A DNA stretch of 49,142 bases from Ga0074139 sp964515195 (GTDB taxonomy: Bacteria > Bdellovibrionota > Bdellovibrionia > Bdellovibrionales > Bdellovibrionaceae), in NCBI GenBank assembly GCA_964515195.1, contig CAZETK010000021.1, positions 1 through 49,142 on the forward strand. The letters run 5' to 3'. The notes under the pieces are model-generated. The model was not told the DNA's origin. It saw only the letters and a list, made by a program, of their open reading frames with translations, and did not search any database. The position numbers and the translations under genes were made by a program. This document shows, one piece after another, positions 25,384 to 33,216 of the stretch. The stretch's first letter is position 1. Every line of letters begins with the position of its first letter.

Positions 25384-25695
25384 GTGACTTCATGGACCCA
25401 ATTACTCCTATGGCTAGTGGTCTTGTTCGCGGTTGGTTGCCAAACAGGGCCCATTCCCCAAGAAGAATATGTTTTAGCGCGGGTCGCTCTTGAAGCGGCT
25501 CGTGAAGTCCAAGCCCCACGTCATTCACCCGGGTATTGGCACCAAGCCGAGGAAGCCTACCGCAAAGCTCGTCTCTTCTATCGAGATCAAAGATGGGATG
25601 AGGCCCGTAAAGAATTTATTCGCGCCCGAAATGCAGCTGAAAAAGCCGAAAACGCCGCTCGCCTGACCCGTCAAAGAACTGGAGATTTTTTATGA
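25384..25695 (+). CDS. DUF4398-like small lipoprotein
   Basis: The product is about 103 residues: a signal peptide ending in the lipobox AVGC (C20), then two helices rich in Ala, Arg and Glu (YVLARVALEAAREVQAP, AEEAYRKARLFYRDQRWDEA), TPR-like. This resembles DUF4398 proteins found next to pal/ybgF or OmpA genes. GTG 25384 is preferred because the signal peptide begins there and AAGGGG precedes it; TTG 25345 is in frame. Its stop overlaps the ybgF start by 4 bp (ATGA). Confidence 0.7.
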   Translation: MTSWTQLLLWLVVLFAVGCQTGPIPQEEYVLARVALEAAREVQAPRHSPGYWHQAEEAYRKARLFYRDQRWDEARKEFIRARNAAEKAENAARLTRQRTGDFL

Positions 25696-26372
25696 TCAAG
25701 GGAATGTTGATTATTGGTCTTTTAACATCACTACTTTCCACGGTTGGTTGTTTGCAGACTCGATCCAGCGTTCGGGAAGGAGAACAACGCCAGGTATTGC
25801 AAACTCAGGTTAGCACATTGCAAAAGTCGACAGCCGATGTAAACGCCCGTTTCGCCGAGATTGAAGAGCAAATTCGCTTTCTTAATGGTCGTACGGAAGT
25901 TCTAGAGAACCGTCTTGCAGTAGCTCAAAATGATCTCCAAAATGAGCGCCGAAATTCCGCTGAAGTTTTACAAAGCCAAAATCAAAGGATCCTTATTTTT
26001 CAGGAAGCTTTAACGCGAATGGAGCAAGAGCAATCCGCGTTGCGGGCCGAGCTTGAAAGCCTTAAGTCCAAACAGAGTACCCAAGCCGCAAAAAAAGAAC
26101 CGCCTAAGGCAAACTCTAAGAATACATTCGAAACCGCCGAAGATTTCTTTGATAAAAAAGAATACCGTCAAGCCATCTTAGAGTATCAAAAATATCGTGA
26201 AAAAAACCCGAAAGGGAAGAATTTCTCTACGGCTACCTATAAAATTGGTTTTAGTTTTCACGAATTGGGATTGAAGGATGAGGCCAAGTCCTTTTATGAA
26301 GAGGTGATTGCTAAGTTCCCAAAATCAGATGCGGCTAAAAAATCAAAGGCACGGCTTCAAAAAATAAAGTGA
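25692..26372 (+). CDS. ybgF: Tol-Pal accessory protein YbgF/CpoB, lipoprotein form
   Basis: CpoB/YbgF coordinates Tol-Pal with peptidoglycan synthesis during division. The 226-residue protein has an N-terminal coiled coil (about 35-135) and C-terminal TPRs (FETAEDFFDKKEYRQAILEYQ, ATYKIGFSFHELGLKDEAK). Its export signal ends in STVGC, a lipobox, so unlike E. coli CpoB it appears to be lipid anchored. It overlaps the upstream lipoprotein by 4 bp and tsaD by 4 bp (GTGA). Confidence 0.85.
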   Translation: MIKGMLIIGLLTSLLSTVGCLQTRSSVREGEQRQVLQTQVSTLQKSTADVNARFAEIEEQIRFLNGRTEVLENRLAVAQNDLQNERRNSAEVLQSQNQRILIFQEALTRMEQEQSALRAELESLKSKQSTQAAKKEPPKANSKNTFETAEDFFDKKEYRQAILEYQKYREKNPKGKNFSTATYKIGFSFHELGLKDEAKSFYEEVIAKFPKSDAAKKSKARLQKIK

Positions 26373-27384
26373 TTAAAAAAGTATTAGCCTTCGAAACCAG
26401 TTGTGATGATACCTCGGTTGCCATTGTCGACCACACAGGGCAGGTTTTATCCNNNNNNNNNNCTATGGCGGAATCGTTCCTGAAATTGCTTCTCGCAATC
26501 ATTCTTCAGCGATCTTGCCCTTGATTGATCAAGCCTTTCAAAAGTCAAAATTAGATTGGTCGGATATCCACGGGCTGGTGGTGACCAATCGGCCGGGACT
26601 GATTGGGGCCCTTATCGTAGGACTGGTAACGGTAAAGTCTTTAGCAATGGCAAAGAAACTTCCTTTTCTAGGAGTGAACCATTTAGAAGGACACCTTTGG
26701 GCGCCTTTTCTTCACGATAACACTTACTCTCCTGTATTTCCTTTTGGAGAGCCGTATATCGCATTAGCCATCAGCGGCGGGCACACCACTTTGTATCACG
26801 TGAAGGGACTGGGTCGATACCACATATTGGGATCCACACAAGACGATGCCGCTGGTGAGGCCTTTGATAAATTTGCAAAGATGGTGGGGCTGGGATTTCC
26901 TGGTGGAGTTCGAGTGGATCAACAGGCTCAAAACGGCTCTATCAATAAATTTGTATTTCCTAGAAGCATGATCCATGAAGACACTTTAAATATGAGTTTT
27001 TCCGGCCTGAAATCAGCGGCACAAAGAACAGTGGCCGGAATGAAACCGGATGATTTGGTGAAACATCTGGATGATTTGTGCGCCTCGTTTCAAGAGGCCG
27101 TGGTGGATGTCCTTCTAGCTAAATTAGAAAAGGCCGCGGATCAGGAAGGTCTTAAAAAGGTAGTTCTGACGGGTGGGGTGAGTGCCAATTCGAGGTTACG
27201 CAAACGGGCGGAAGAATTGGCGGCTCGAAAAAAATGGACGCTTTCGATTCCGCCATTGCGTTACTGTACTGATAATGCCGCAATGATTGGACTTGCGGGA
27301 ATTCTTCGTATGAACGCCGGTGAAAGACATGACTGGAATTTGGGGCCCTCTCCCCAGCCCTGGGAAGGGGACTTCCTCAAGTGA
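26369..27384 (+). CDS. tsaD: tRNA N6-threonylcarbamoyladenosine synthase TsaD, interrupted by an assembly gap
   Basis: TsaD transfers threonylcarbamoyl to A37 of ANN-decoding tRNAs. The N-terminus starts at GTG 26369 (KKVLAFETSCDDTSVAI) and the rest resumes after the gap as YGGIVPEIASRNHS. Metal and substrate motifs are intact: HLEGH, SGGHTTLY, GEAFDKFAKM and CTDNAAMI. The two parts are in different frames only because the N run is 10 long. Alignment from memory to E. coli TsaD suggests about 11 residues (about 32 nt) are missing. The gene is therefore probably intact in the organism. It overlaps ybgF and rsmA by 4 bp each. Confidence 0.93.
26453..26462. other. Assembly gap (10 N) inside tsaD
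   Basis: The flanking reading frames require a true length of 2 modulo 3 (for example 32), not 10. This shows that the N run is a placeholder. Confidence 0.95.
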
Positions 27385-28220
27385 GCCGCTCCCAAGAGAG
27401 ATTAAGAAAAATTCTGGAAGAGCGGGGACAGGATCCTAAGAAATCCTTAGGGCAGAACTTTTTAATCAACGATGGAACCATAGAAAAGATCATCCAAGCG
27501 ACGGCTGATTTTAAGCCTCGGCATCTGATCGAGGTCGGTCCGGGTCCTGGGTCTTTGACCTATTCCTTGCGAGAAAATAGGGCTCTGACCTTGGAGACTT
27601 TCTGTCTGATCGAATTGGATCGTGGCTGGGCTGAGTTCTGGCGCAATCAAAACATGGTGGTGATAGAGGCTGACGCTCTTCAGATCTCGTGGTTTGAGTT
27701 GATTCAGGATCAAACCGTTCTAGTGAGTAATTTGCCTTATCAGATTTCCTCTTCTCTAGTTATTGACCGCAGCCTGGACATTAAGCCTTTAAGTGGAATG
27801 GTGCTGATGTTTCAGAAAGAAGTAGCCCAAAAAATTCGCAGCCGACCAAAAGATGAACTCTATGGGTTTTTAAGTGTCATTGCCCAAAACTTTTGGCGAA
27901 TCAGCGCCGTGGCCGAAGCGGGCCCACGGGATTTCTGGCCTCCCCCAAAGGTAGCATCCCGGGTTTTGCGATTTGCCCCCTTGAGTCCCGAAGAAAAGCC
28001 TCAAGATCCCTCTGCATTTCTCGAATTCGTCAAAACCGCATTTCGCCAACGCCGAAAAACCCTACGATCAAACTGGGAACCCTATCTCAATCGAAAACCC
28101 GGAGGATGGGATAGGATTCTTGCCGAAATCCTAGCAATGGATTTCACCGATAAATTGCGGGCCGAGGAGCTTAGCCCTCAACAATTCTCTTGTCTTTTTC
28201 GCTTATGGAAATCCTTTTAA
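27381..28220 (+). CDS. rsmA: 16S rRNA dimethyladenosine transferase RsmA (KsgA)
   Basis: RsmA dimethylates A1518 and A1519 near the 3' end of 16S rRNA. The 279-residue protein shows KSLGQNFLIND, the SAM site IEVGPGPGSLT, the catalytic NLPYQISSSL and FRQRRKTLRSNW. It starts at GTG 27381, overlapping the tsaD stop. The length is typical. Confidence 0.95.
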   Translation: MSRSQERLRKILEERGQDPKKSLGQNFLINDGTIEKIIQATADFKPRHLIEVGPGPGSLTYSLRENRALTLETFCLIELDRGWAEFWRNQNMVVIEADALQISWFELIQDQTVLVSNLPYQISSSLVIDRSLDIKPLSGMVLMFQKEVAQKIRSRPKDELYGFLSVIAQNFWRISAVAEAGPRDFWPPPKVASRVLRFAPLSPEEKPQDPSAFLEFVKTAFRQRRKTLRSNWEPYLNRKPGGWDRILAEILAMDFTDKLRAEELSPQQFSCLFRLWKSF

Positions 28221-28340
28221 AATGGACTCTGCAGCAGGGACTGAAAGGGCGATGGGGGTAGACCAAAAAGAGGATAATTTTCAGGACTGGTATTCGAGCC
28301 TAGTTTTTTTGATAATAAACCAAATCAAGTGGGAGGTTTC

Positions 28341-28844
28341 TTGGAAGGTGAGATAGATGTCTTCTGGAAAAAGTGCAGTTCATGTAAGAAGCCGATAGGT
28401 TTTTCCACAAAATATTATATTTGCAGCGTTTCAACCTGTAACGGCCAGAGAACAGGTTATGTTTTTTGTTCTATGCCTTGTTTTGAGGTGCATCTTCCTG
28501 GTGCCCGTCACCGAGATGCTGGTGGTATTCAACAGACATCGCCTTCGCGAGCTGAGTATCAGCAATCTCAGAACCCTTCAAACGGTGTAAGACGAAAGAT
28601 TATTCCGACAACCGTATCGTCGAAAACGACGGTTATGTCAGGAGGTACCGTTCTTCCGCGCGAAACATTGATCGTAGTTTCAAAACTGAAAGACTATATC
28701 AATGCCAAGGCTGGAATGAATACATCGGCCGCTGTCATCGACATTTTATCTGATATTGTAAGAAGAGAATGCGATGACGCCATCGATAAGGCTCGCCAGG
28801 AAGGGCGGAAGACAGTGTTGGATAGAGACTTTGAAAAAGACTAA
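28341..28844 (+). CDS. Zinc-finger protein with archaeal-type histone fold
   Basis: A 167-residue protein with two domains. Residues 12-57 hold eight potential zinc ligands in order C-x2-C, C-x4-C, C-x3-C, H-x5-H, with FCSMPCFEVH resembling HIT/MYND/ZZ-type cross-brace fingers. A polar linker follows. The last 60 residues read as a histone fold: LPRETLIVVSKLKDYI (helix 1), SAAVIDILSDIVRRECDDA (helix 2), then GRKTVLDRDF, the archaeal histone loop signature. Helix 3 is cut short. TTG 28341 has GGGAGG 4 bp upstream; GTG 28329 is in frame. DNA binding and chromatin roles are inferred. Confidence 0.75.
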   Translation: MEGEIDVFWKKCSSCKKPIGFSTKYYICSVSTCNGQRTGYVFCSMPCFEVHLPGARHRDAGGIQQTSPSRAEYQQSQNPSNGVRRKIIPTTVSSKTTVMSGGTVLPRETLIVVSKLKDYINAKAGMNTSAAVIDILSDIVRRECDDAIDKARQEGRKTVLDRDFEKD

Positions 28845-28898
28845 AATCCAATGAATCAAGAGTTTGGCTTCTATCAAAGACCTTGGCGGAAGCCGAAC

Positions 28899-28937
28899 CT
28901 ATCCTAATACTCTCATTTAGCAGGAGTATTAGGATAG
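28899..28937. terminator. Perfect 14-bp hairpin between convergent genes
   Basis: CTATCCTAATACTC pairs exactly with GAGTATTAGGATAG around an 11-nt loop. It lies between the convergent histone-fold gene and the PDZ-like gene, so it likely serves both as a bidirectional terminator. No T-run follows on either strand. Confidence 0.65.
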
Positions 28938-28945
28938 AGCCTTGC

Positions 28946-29245
28946 TTACTTCTTCATAGTTTTAGGAGAGCTGCCGTTAAGAACAAGATCGCCTTTCTTA
29001 ATGCCAGCTCGTTCATAAACAGAATTTTTTTCCACATTCTGAACTTTGAAAATGGGCTTACCCTTGTATTTTGCTTTAGTCGGAACGACTTGGATTTGCT
29101 CTAAAAGTTTTTTAAGGTCTGTTTTTTCAGACGCCGTGGCATGGGCCATAACATCCTGGATGTATTTCACTTTAATGGTCTTTTTAGCTGCAAATGCGGG
29201 CTGAATGGCTATGGCCATTGCAAAAATAATAGATAAGAGTTTCAT
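28946..29245 (-). CDS. Small secreted PDZ-like protein
   Basis: The 99-residue protein has a signal peptide ending AFA (residues 17-19). After about 35 residues it has a half-PDZ block, IFKVQNVEKNSVYERAGIKKGDLVLNG, like the C-terminal region of type II secretion protein GspC and of HtrA PDZ domains. No protease or membrane anchor accompanies it. GGAGAC precedes the start on the minus strand. It would be free in the periplasm or secreted; its partner is unknown. Confidence 0.65.
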   Translation of the reverse strand: MKLLSIIFAMAIAIQPAFAAKKTIKVKYIQDVMAHATASEKTDLKKLLEQIQVVPTKAKYKGKPIFKVQNVEKNSVYERAGIKKGDLVLNGSSPKTMKK

Positions 29246-29424
29246 AGAGTCTCCTGTCGGTCATAAAATATTAACCAAGTAAAATCTCCAAGTCTACTCT
29301 TAGTCCCGGATCTGTGCCGATAAATATTTCGGTGAGTTTCTTCTGACACGGCCACCTCACAAATGGGAGGGGCCTCTCTTCCCTTGGAACTTGCGCAAGC
29401 AAGCGGAAACTGGTACCCAAAACC

Positions 29425-29883
29425 ATGGCTGAAAATATTTTGTTAATTCAAGAAAACCGCGAGGCTCGATTTCATTACGAAATCCTGGATACTTTCGAGG
29501 CTGGCATTGAGTTGACAGGAAGCGAGGTGAAAAGCCTTCGCGGCAAAAATATACGCTTAAAAGACTCGTTTGTGGCTTTTCGCAACAATGAGGCTTATCT
29601 TCAAAACGTTCATATTGCTCCTTATAAAATGGGAGGATACGCTAATCACGAGCCTGAACGTTACCGACGCCTGCTTTTGCATCGTCATGAAATTGACCAT
29701 CTGTTTGGAGAAGTGCGGGAAGGAGGCCTGACTTGCGTTCCTCTAAAAATCTACTTTAAAAATGGTCGGGTGAAGGTTCTTATTGGAGTAGCTCGCGGCA
29801 AAAAGCTTCATGATAAGCGTGAGGCCATTAAGAAGCGAGACGTGGCTCAGTCTTTACGTCAGTCATTAAAGAGGTCGCGCTGA
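29425..29883 (+). CDS. smpB: SsrA-binding protein SmpB
   Basis: SmpB brings tmRNA to stalled ribosomes in trans-translation. The 152-residue protein has GIELTGSEVKSLRGKNIRL, YTRL-equivalent ERYRRLLLHRHE and the tail GVARGKKLHDKREAIKKRD, all diagnostic. The length is typical. tmRNA itself was not seen in the window. The last 56 bp overlap the convergent HAMP-protein gene. Confidence 0.95.
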   Translation: MAENILLIQENREARFHYEILDTFEAGIELTGSEVKSLRGKNIRLKDSFVAFRNNEAYLQNVHIAPYKMGGYANHEPERYRRLLLHRHEIDHLFGEVREGGLTCVPLKIYFKNGRVKVLIGVARGKKLHDKREAIKKRDVAQSLRQSLKRSR

Positions 29884-30472
29884 TTGGCTCAAGGTTAAGT
29901 CGGCGGCGTTTTTCGTTAATCATCTCCACCCAAACGTGAAATGTTTCTTTTTCATTCGGATCCAGGCGCATCCGAGACAGCATTTGCAGCTCTTGTTCGG
30001 TTAAAGCTTTGAGAGTGTGAAGAAGATAGTCATAGGTCATCGCTAGATCTTGGAAATCCTTTGATTCGCTGAAAAGAAAATCGGTTTTATCCCAATTTCC
30101 CATGATAAGTCCCCGCATATGTTTTTCCATACGCACCAGAGGCTCGATAAGGTGGGATGTCATGCGAACGGATATTCTGTAAACACAAAACCCAGTCGCC
30201 CCTAAACTTAATGCCAATAGAATCAGAAGCCACTGAGATTCCCGCTCCAGATGACGGACCAGTTGGGGTTGAATATCAAAGGCCAAGGACTTAAATAGAA
30301 TGTAGTTTTCACGCGTGAAATAGAAGGCCACCGATACAAACAATCCTGTCGTCACCAATAGCGAAATAGTCAAAAGGCTGACATAACGAGATTGAAATCG
30401 TTTATGAAGATATAACGGACTATTTTGCCGAAAACTGCGCTCTGGCCTCCGGTTGGGACTTCTGAAAATCAT
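29828..30472 (-). CDS. Two-TM membrane protein with HAMP-like region, no output domain
   Basis: The 214-residue protein has a basic N-terminus, membrane segments at about 33-52 and 80-100 with a short periplasmic loop, then a HAMP-like linker (RISVRMTSHLIEPLVRMEKHMRGLIMGNW). The remaining about 90 residues are helical and carry no kinase or methyl-accepting domain. It may act as a sensor stub or partner of a separate kinase. Its start region overlaps nothing essential; it is divergent from the lipoprotein at 30527. The 3' end overlaps smpB by 56 bp. Confidence 0.65.
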   Translation of the reverse strand: MIFRSPNRRPERSFRQNSPLYLHKRFQSRYVSLLTISLLVTTGLFVSVAFYFTRENYILFKSLAFDIQPQLVRHLERESQWLLILLALSLGATGFCVYRISVRMTSHLIEPLVRMEKHMRGLIMGNWDKTDFLFSESKDFQDLAMTYDYLLHTLKALTEQELQMLSRMRLDPNEKETFHVWVEMINEKRRRLNLEPISATSLMTDVKTEPRLAS

Positions 30473-30526
30473 AACTTTCTTCTCGACACTTTCTTCGATA
30501 AGATCGAGTCAAGTGGAGGGATTTCC

Positions 30527-31150
30527 ATGCAAACCGTGTCTAAAGTCGGGTTTATTTTAAGTCTGCTCATGAGCCTGGCGGCTTGTGCAACAAATGATGG
30601 AGCCACAAGCAACGCCGATAAGCCCTTGGTCGAGTCTGAATATAAACTTCAGGAAGATCGAAAAGCTTTCGAGGAGCTGCGCTCGGAAGTTCCTCAAAAT
30701 ATCCAAGATGAAAACGATGAAGTGGCTTTTATGGAAAAGCTTTTCACCAATCCGCTGAAGAAGCCATCGGATATCCGTGCGCAGTTTTCCAAGGCTTTAA
30801 ATAAAAAACGTGAAAAGTTCCGAAAGGACATGCAAAAGAAACGGGAAAAGTTTGTCAAAGAAGAGCGCAAAGCGCGAGAAAGTATGACTAAAAGTTTTGA
30901 ACGCGAACGCAACGAATTCAATAAGACAAAAACAACTCGGGAAGAAACAAAAGAATTCTACGCCTCCTTGGATCAACGCCGTAAGGATTTTTACTCTCAG
31001 CAGCGGGAACAGAGGGATGAGTTTGAGGCGCAGATGCGGGATGATCGTCGAAACTTTGAGGATTATGCCCGCGAGAAGCAAAATGACTTCAATGCGCGCT
31101 TGAAAGAATTCACCGAAAAACAAAAAGAAATAAAAGATCAAAAAAATTAA
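30527..31150 (+). CDS. Highly charged coiled-coil lipoprotein
   Basis: A 207-residue protein with lipobox SLAAC (C17), start ATG 30527 behind GGAGGG. Beyond a short linker nearly the whole mature protein is a single charged helix (Lys, Arg, Glu about half of residues), with heptad-like blocks such as KKREKFRKDMQKKREKF. It could span much of the periplasm. The family is not recognised. An in-frame upstream start (30425) would lose the signal peptide. Confidence 0.75.
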   Translation: MQTVSKVGFILSLLMSLAACATNDGATSNADKPLVESEYKLQEDRKAFEELRSEVPQNIQDENDEVAFMEKLFTNPLKKPSDIRAQFSKALNKKREKFRKDMQKKREKFVKEERKARESMTKSFERERNEFNKTKTTREETKEFYASLDQRRKDFYSQQREQRDEFEAQMRDDRRNFEDYAREKQNDFNARLKEFTEKQKEIKDQKN

Positions 31151-31166
31151 TCGGCTGATGAGCCGA
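31151..31166 (+). terminator. Possible hairpin after the coiled-coil lipoprotein
   Basis: TCGGCT-GATG-AGCCGA directly follows the stop codon. A second 7-bp stem (CTGATTT/AAATCAG) lies at about 31187-31209. Neither has a T-run, so termination here is uncertain. Confidence 0.3.
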
Positions 31167-31311
31167 ATCGAACCGCAAGGATTCTTCTGATTTCTTTTCT
31201 GAAAATCAGGATGGAAGCTTGATCATACTGTTTTCTGCTGAAATAATGTGCCGGGATATCCATGCGCTATGTTTAATATTATGAATTTAAAAATGAATGG
31301 ATACCGTTAAT

Positions 31312-32331
31312 ATGAAATTGATTCTAGCGGCTATTTCATCATTTCTGTTTTTTCTTCATCCGACGTTTGTCTATGCCTGTCGGGCGGCTGCCTTTGGCCA
31401 GGGGAGCAGTCGGTATATTGTAAAGTCATTTGATTTTGACGTGGATGGCGGGCAGTTTTTTCGAAGTGATCGAGGGCAGGCCAAAAAAGCCCTGGTTTTA
31501 AAGCCATCTTTAAAACCCCTCACATGGACCTCACGTTATAGCAGTGTGATCTTCACCCAACTTGGACCCAATCTCCCTTTTGGGGGAATGAATGAAAGGG
31601 GTCTAACTGTGGAAGCGCTTTGGTTAGAGAAGAGTCCAATGGCGGATGAAGATTCGCGCCTCGCCATCAATGAATCTCAATACATTCAATATCTTCTCGA
31701 CAGGGCTGAAAATGTTGAAGAGGTGATTAATCTCTCAAACGATTTGCAAATTTCACGAGTCTTTGCGCCGGTTCACTATTTTATCTGCGATAAAGCTCAG
31801 ATTTGTGCGGTCGCCGAGATGTCCAAAGCGGGCTTACGGTTCAAAAAAATTTCAGACCGTAGGCAGCAGATGGTCGAGAACATATCCCACGGTCAGATGA
31901 TAAAAGCCCCTGAGGCGAATAAAATTTTTGTGAGTTTCACCAAGCATCTCTCTCAAGCTCAAACTGCTGATGTGAAATCCTCTTTTGAGTGGTTAGAAAA
32001 AGTGAAGACTCCAGGTTGGTCCCGTTGGCAGGTGGTCTATGATCTTGAAAGACTTGAGCTTCAATTTCGATCGGTTGATGCCGATGGTAGGGTGGGAGAA
32101 ATTCAAGTGCAGAAAATTCAGGACCCGCTTATTCGAAATCACTCCTTATTTTATACCGCGCAAGGAGTTTTTAGCTGGACCAAGAGCGTATTCGAAGAAA
32201 ATATCCGCCGATTCAGTGGAGCCTTTCCGGATTTTGCGCAACTGGTTCCCGTCTTACGAGATTACCTGCAAGCCAGCTTCGATCATGAGACCGAGATCCC
32301 GACCAAAGTCGGACAGGTGACCCCACAATAG
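31312..32331 (+). CDS. Exported Ntn hydrolase of the choloylglycine hydrolase/penicillin V acylase family
   Basis: A 339-residue linear-amide C-N hydrolase. The signal peptide (residues 1-22, ending VYA) leaves Cys23 as the first mature residue. Cys23 is the expected N-terminal nucleophile (CRAAAFGQGSSRYIVKSFDFD pattern). Other family blocks are GGMNERGLTVEALWL and NESQYIQYLLD. Periplasmic members cleave bile salts, penicillin V or N-acyl homoserine lactones; the substrate here is unknown. ATG 31312 is preferred for the signal peptide; ATG 31297 is in frame. It lies just upstream of ftsQ. Confidence 0.8.
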   Translation: MKLILAAISSFLFFLHPTFVYACRAAAFGQGSSRYIVKSFDFDVDGGQFFRSDRGQAKKALVLKPSLKPLTWTSRYSSVIFTQLGPNLPFGGMNERGLTVEALWLEKSPMADEDSRLAINESQYIQYLLDRAENVEEVINLSNDLQISRVFAPVHYFICDKAQICAVAEMSKAGLRFKKISDRRQQMVENISHGQMIKAPEANKIFVSFTKHLSQAQTADVKSSFEWLEKVKTPGWSRWQVVYDLERLELQFRSVDADGRVGEIQVQKIQDPLIRNHSLFYTAQGVFSWTKSVFEENIRRFSGAFPDFAQLVPVLRDYLQASFDHETEIPTKVGQVTPQ

Positions 32332-32373
32332 CCATTATTCCCCGGTCTGTACTAAAATCAGAATGAGGTCAGA

Positions 32374-33114
32374 ATGCGATATCTCTGGAAGTTTGTGCTT
32401 ACCTTCGTTCTTTTACCGTCAGCTGTTGGGGCTGTTTTCTATTTTTTGGATCGATATGGATATTTTAACCTTTCTGAAGTTCATATCTCAGTCGAGCAAT
32501 CGGGGCATTCCAAGCTGACTCTGAAAAAAAATGTGGAAAATTTGCAAGCGGACCTATCGAAGTTTAAAAATCAGTCTTTATGGCATTTGAATTTGATGGA
32601 TTTTTCAGTTCGCCTTCAAGAGGAGGTTTGGGTTGAATCGTTTAATATCTCCCGAAGGTGGCCGAGTTCGCTGCATATCCATGTTAAAGCTTATCCGATC
32701 TATTTTGTTTACATGAACAATCAAGGGCAGATTTACCCAGTGATGGGGAATGGGGAAATGCTTAAACCCGTCGGCCCTGCAGAATCTCCTGATGTTCCAA
32801 TCACTCGAGAGGCTCAATTTCAAAAATCTGTTGAACTGAGAAAGCGGGCCATTCAATTATTGAAAGACATTCCATTGCGAGGTTCTTTTTCCAGAAGCCA
32901 AGTTTCAGAAATCCACTACAATTCAAAAATTGGCTTTTCATTTACGCTTGTCCGCGATGGACTGGTTGTGAAAATGGGTGATGAACAAATTCGAACGAAG
33001 AGTTTAAGGGTGTCGGAAGTTTTGGATTACCTTTACGCCAAGAAGTTTCAGGCCCGCGTCATCGATGCAAATCTGTCTCAAAAAGTCCTTGTCAGGTTGC
33101 GTAAGGAACCCTAA
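32374..33114 (+). CDS. ftsQ: Cell division protein FtsQ
   Basis: FtsQ is a bitopic inner-membrane divisome protein linking early and late division proteins. The 246-residue protein has one N-terminal membrane segment (about 4-24), a POTRA-like domain (FNLSEVHISVEQS..., WVESFNISRRWPSSLHIHVKAYP) and a FtsQ beta domain ending in RVIDANLSQKVLVRLRK. The POTRA and 'R-W-P-x-x-L-x-I' pattern plus ftsA/ftsZ downstream make the call firm. GAGG precedes the ATG. Confidence 0.9.
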   Translation: MRYLWKFVLTFVLLPSAVGAVFYFLDRYGYFNLSEVHISVEQSGHSKLTLKKNVENLQADLSKFKNQSLWHLNLMDFSVRLQEEVWVESFNISRRWPSSLHIHVKAYPIYFVYMNNQGQIYPVMGNGEMLKPVGPAESPDVPITREAQFQKSVELRKRAIQLLKDIPLRGSFSRSQVSEIHYNSKIGFSFTLVRDGLVVKMGDEQIRTKSLRVSEVLDYLYAKKFQARVIDANLSQKVLVRLRKEP

Positions 33115-33216
33115 GCTAAAGTCGGATAGACCTAAGATGGGTCACTTCCTTCAGTCGTGAAAACGTCTGTAAAGTGAAGAAAAGACTATTAAATGTCTTA
33201 ACGATAAGGCTTACGG

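Noticed and set aside
28357..28398. ATG 28357 with GGAAGG upstream as start of the histone-fold gene
   Set aside because: It is out of frame with the zinc-finger/histone product and ends after 13 codons.
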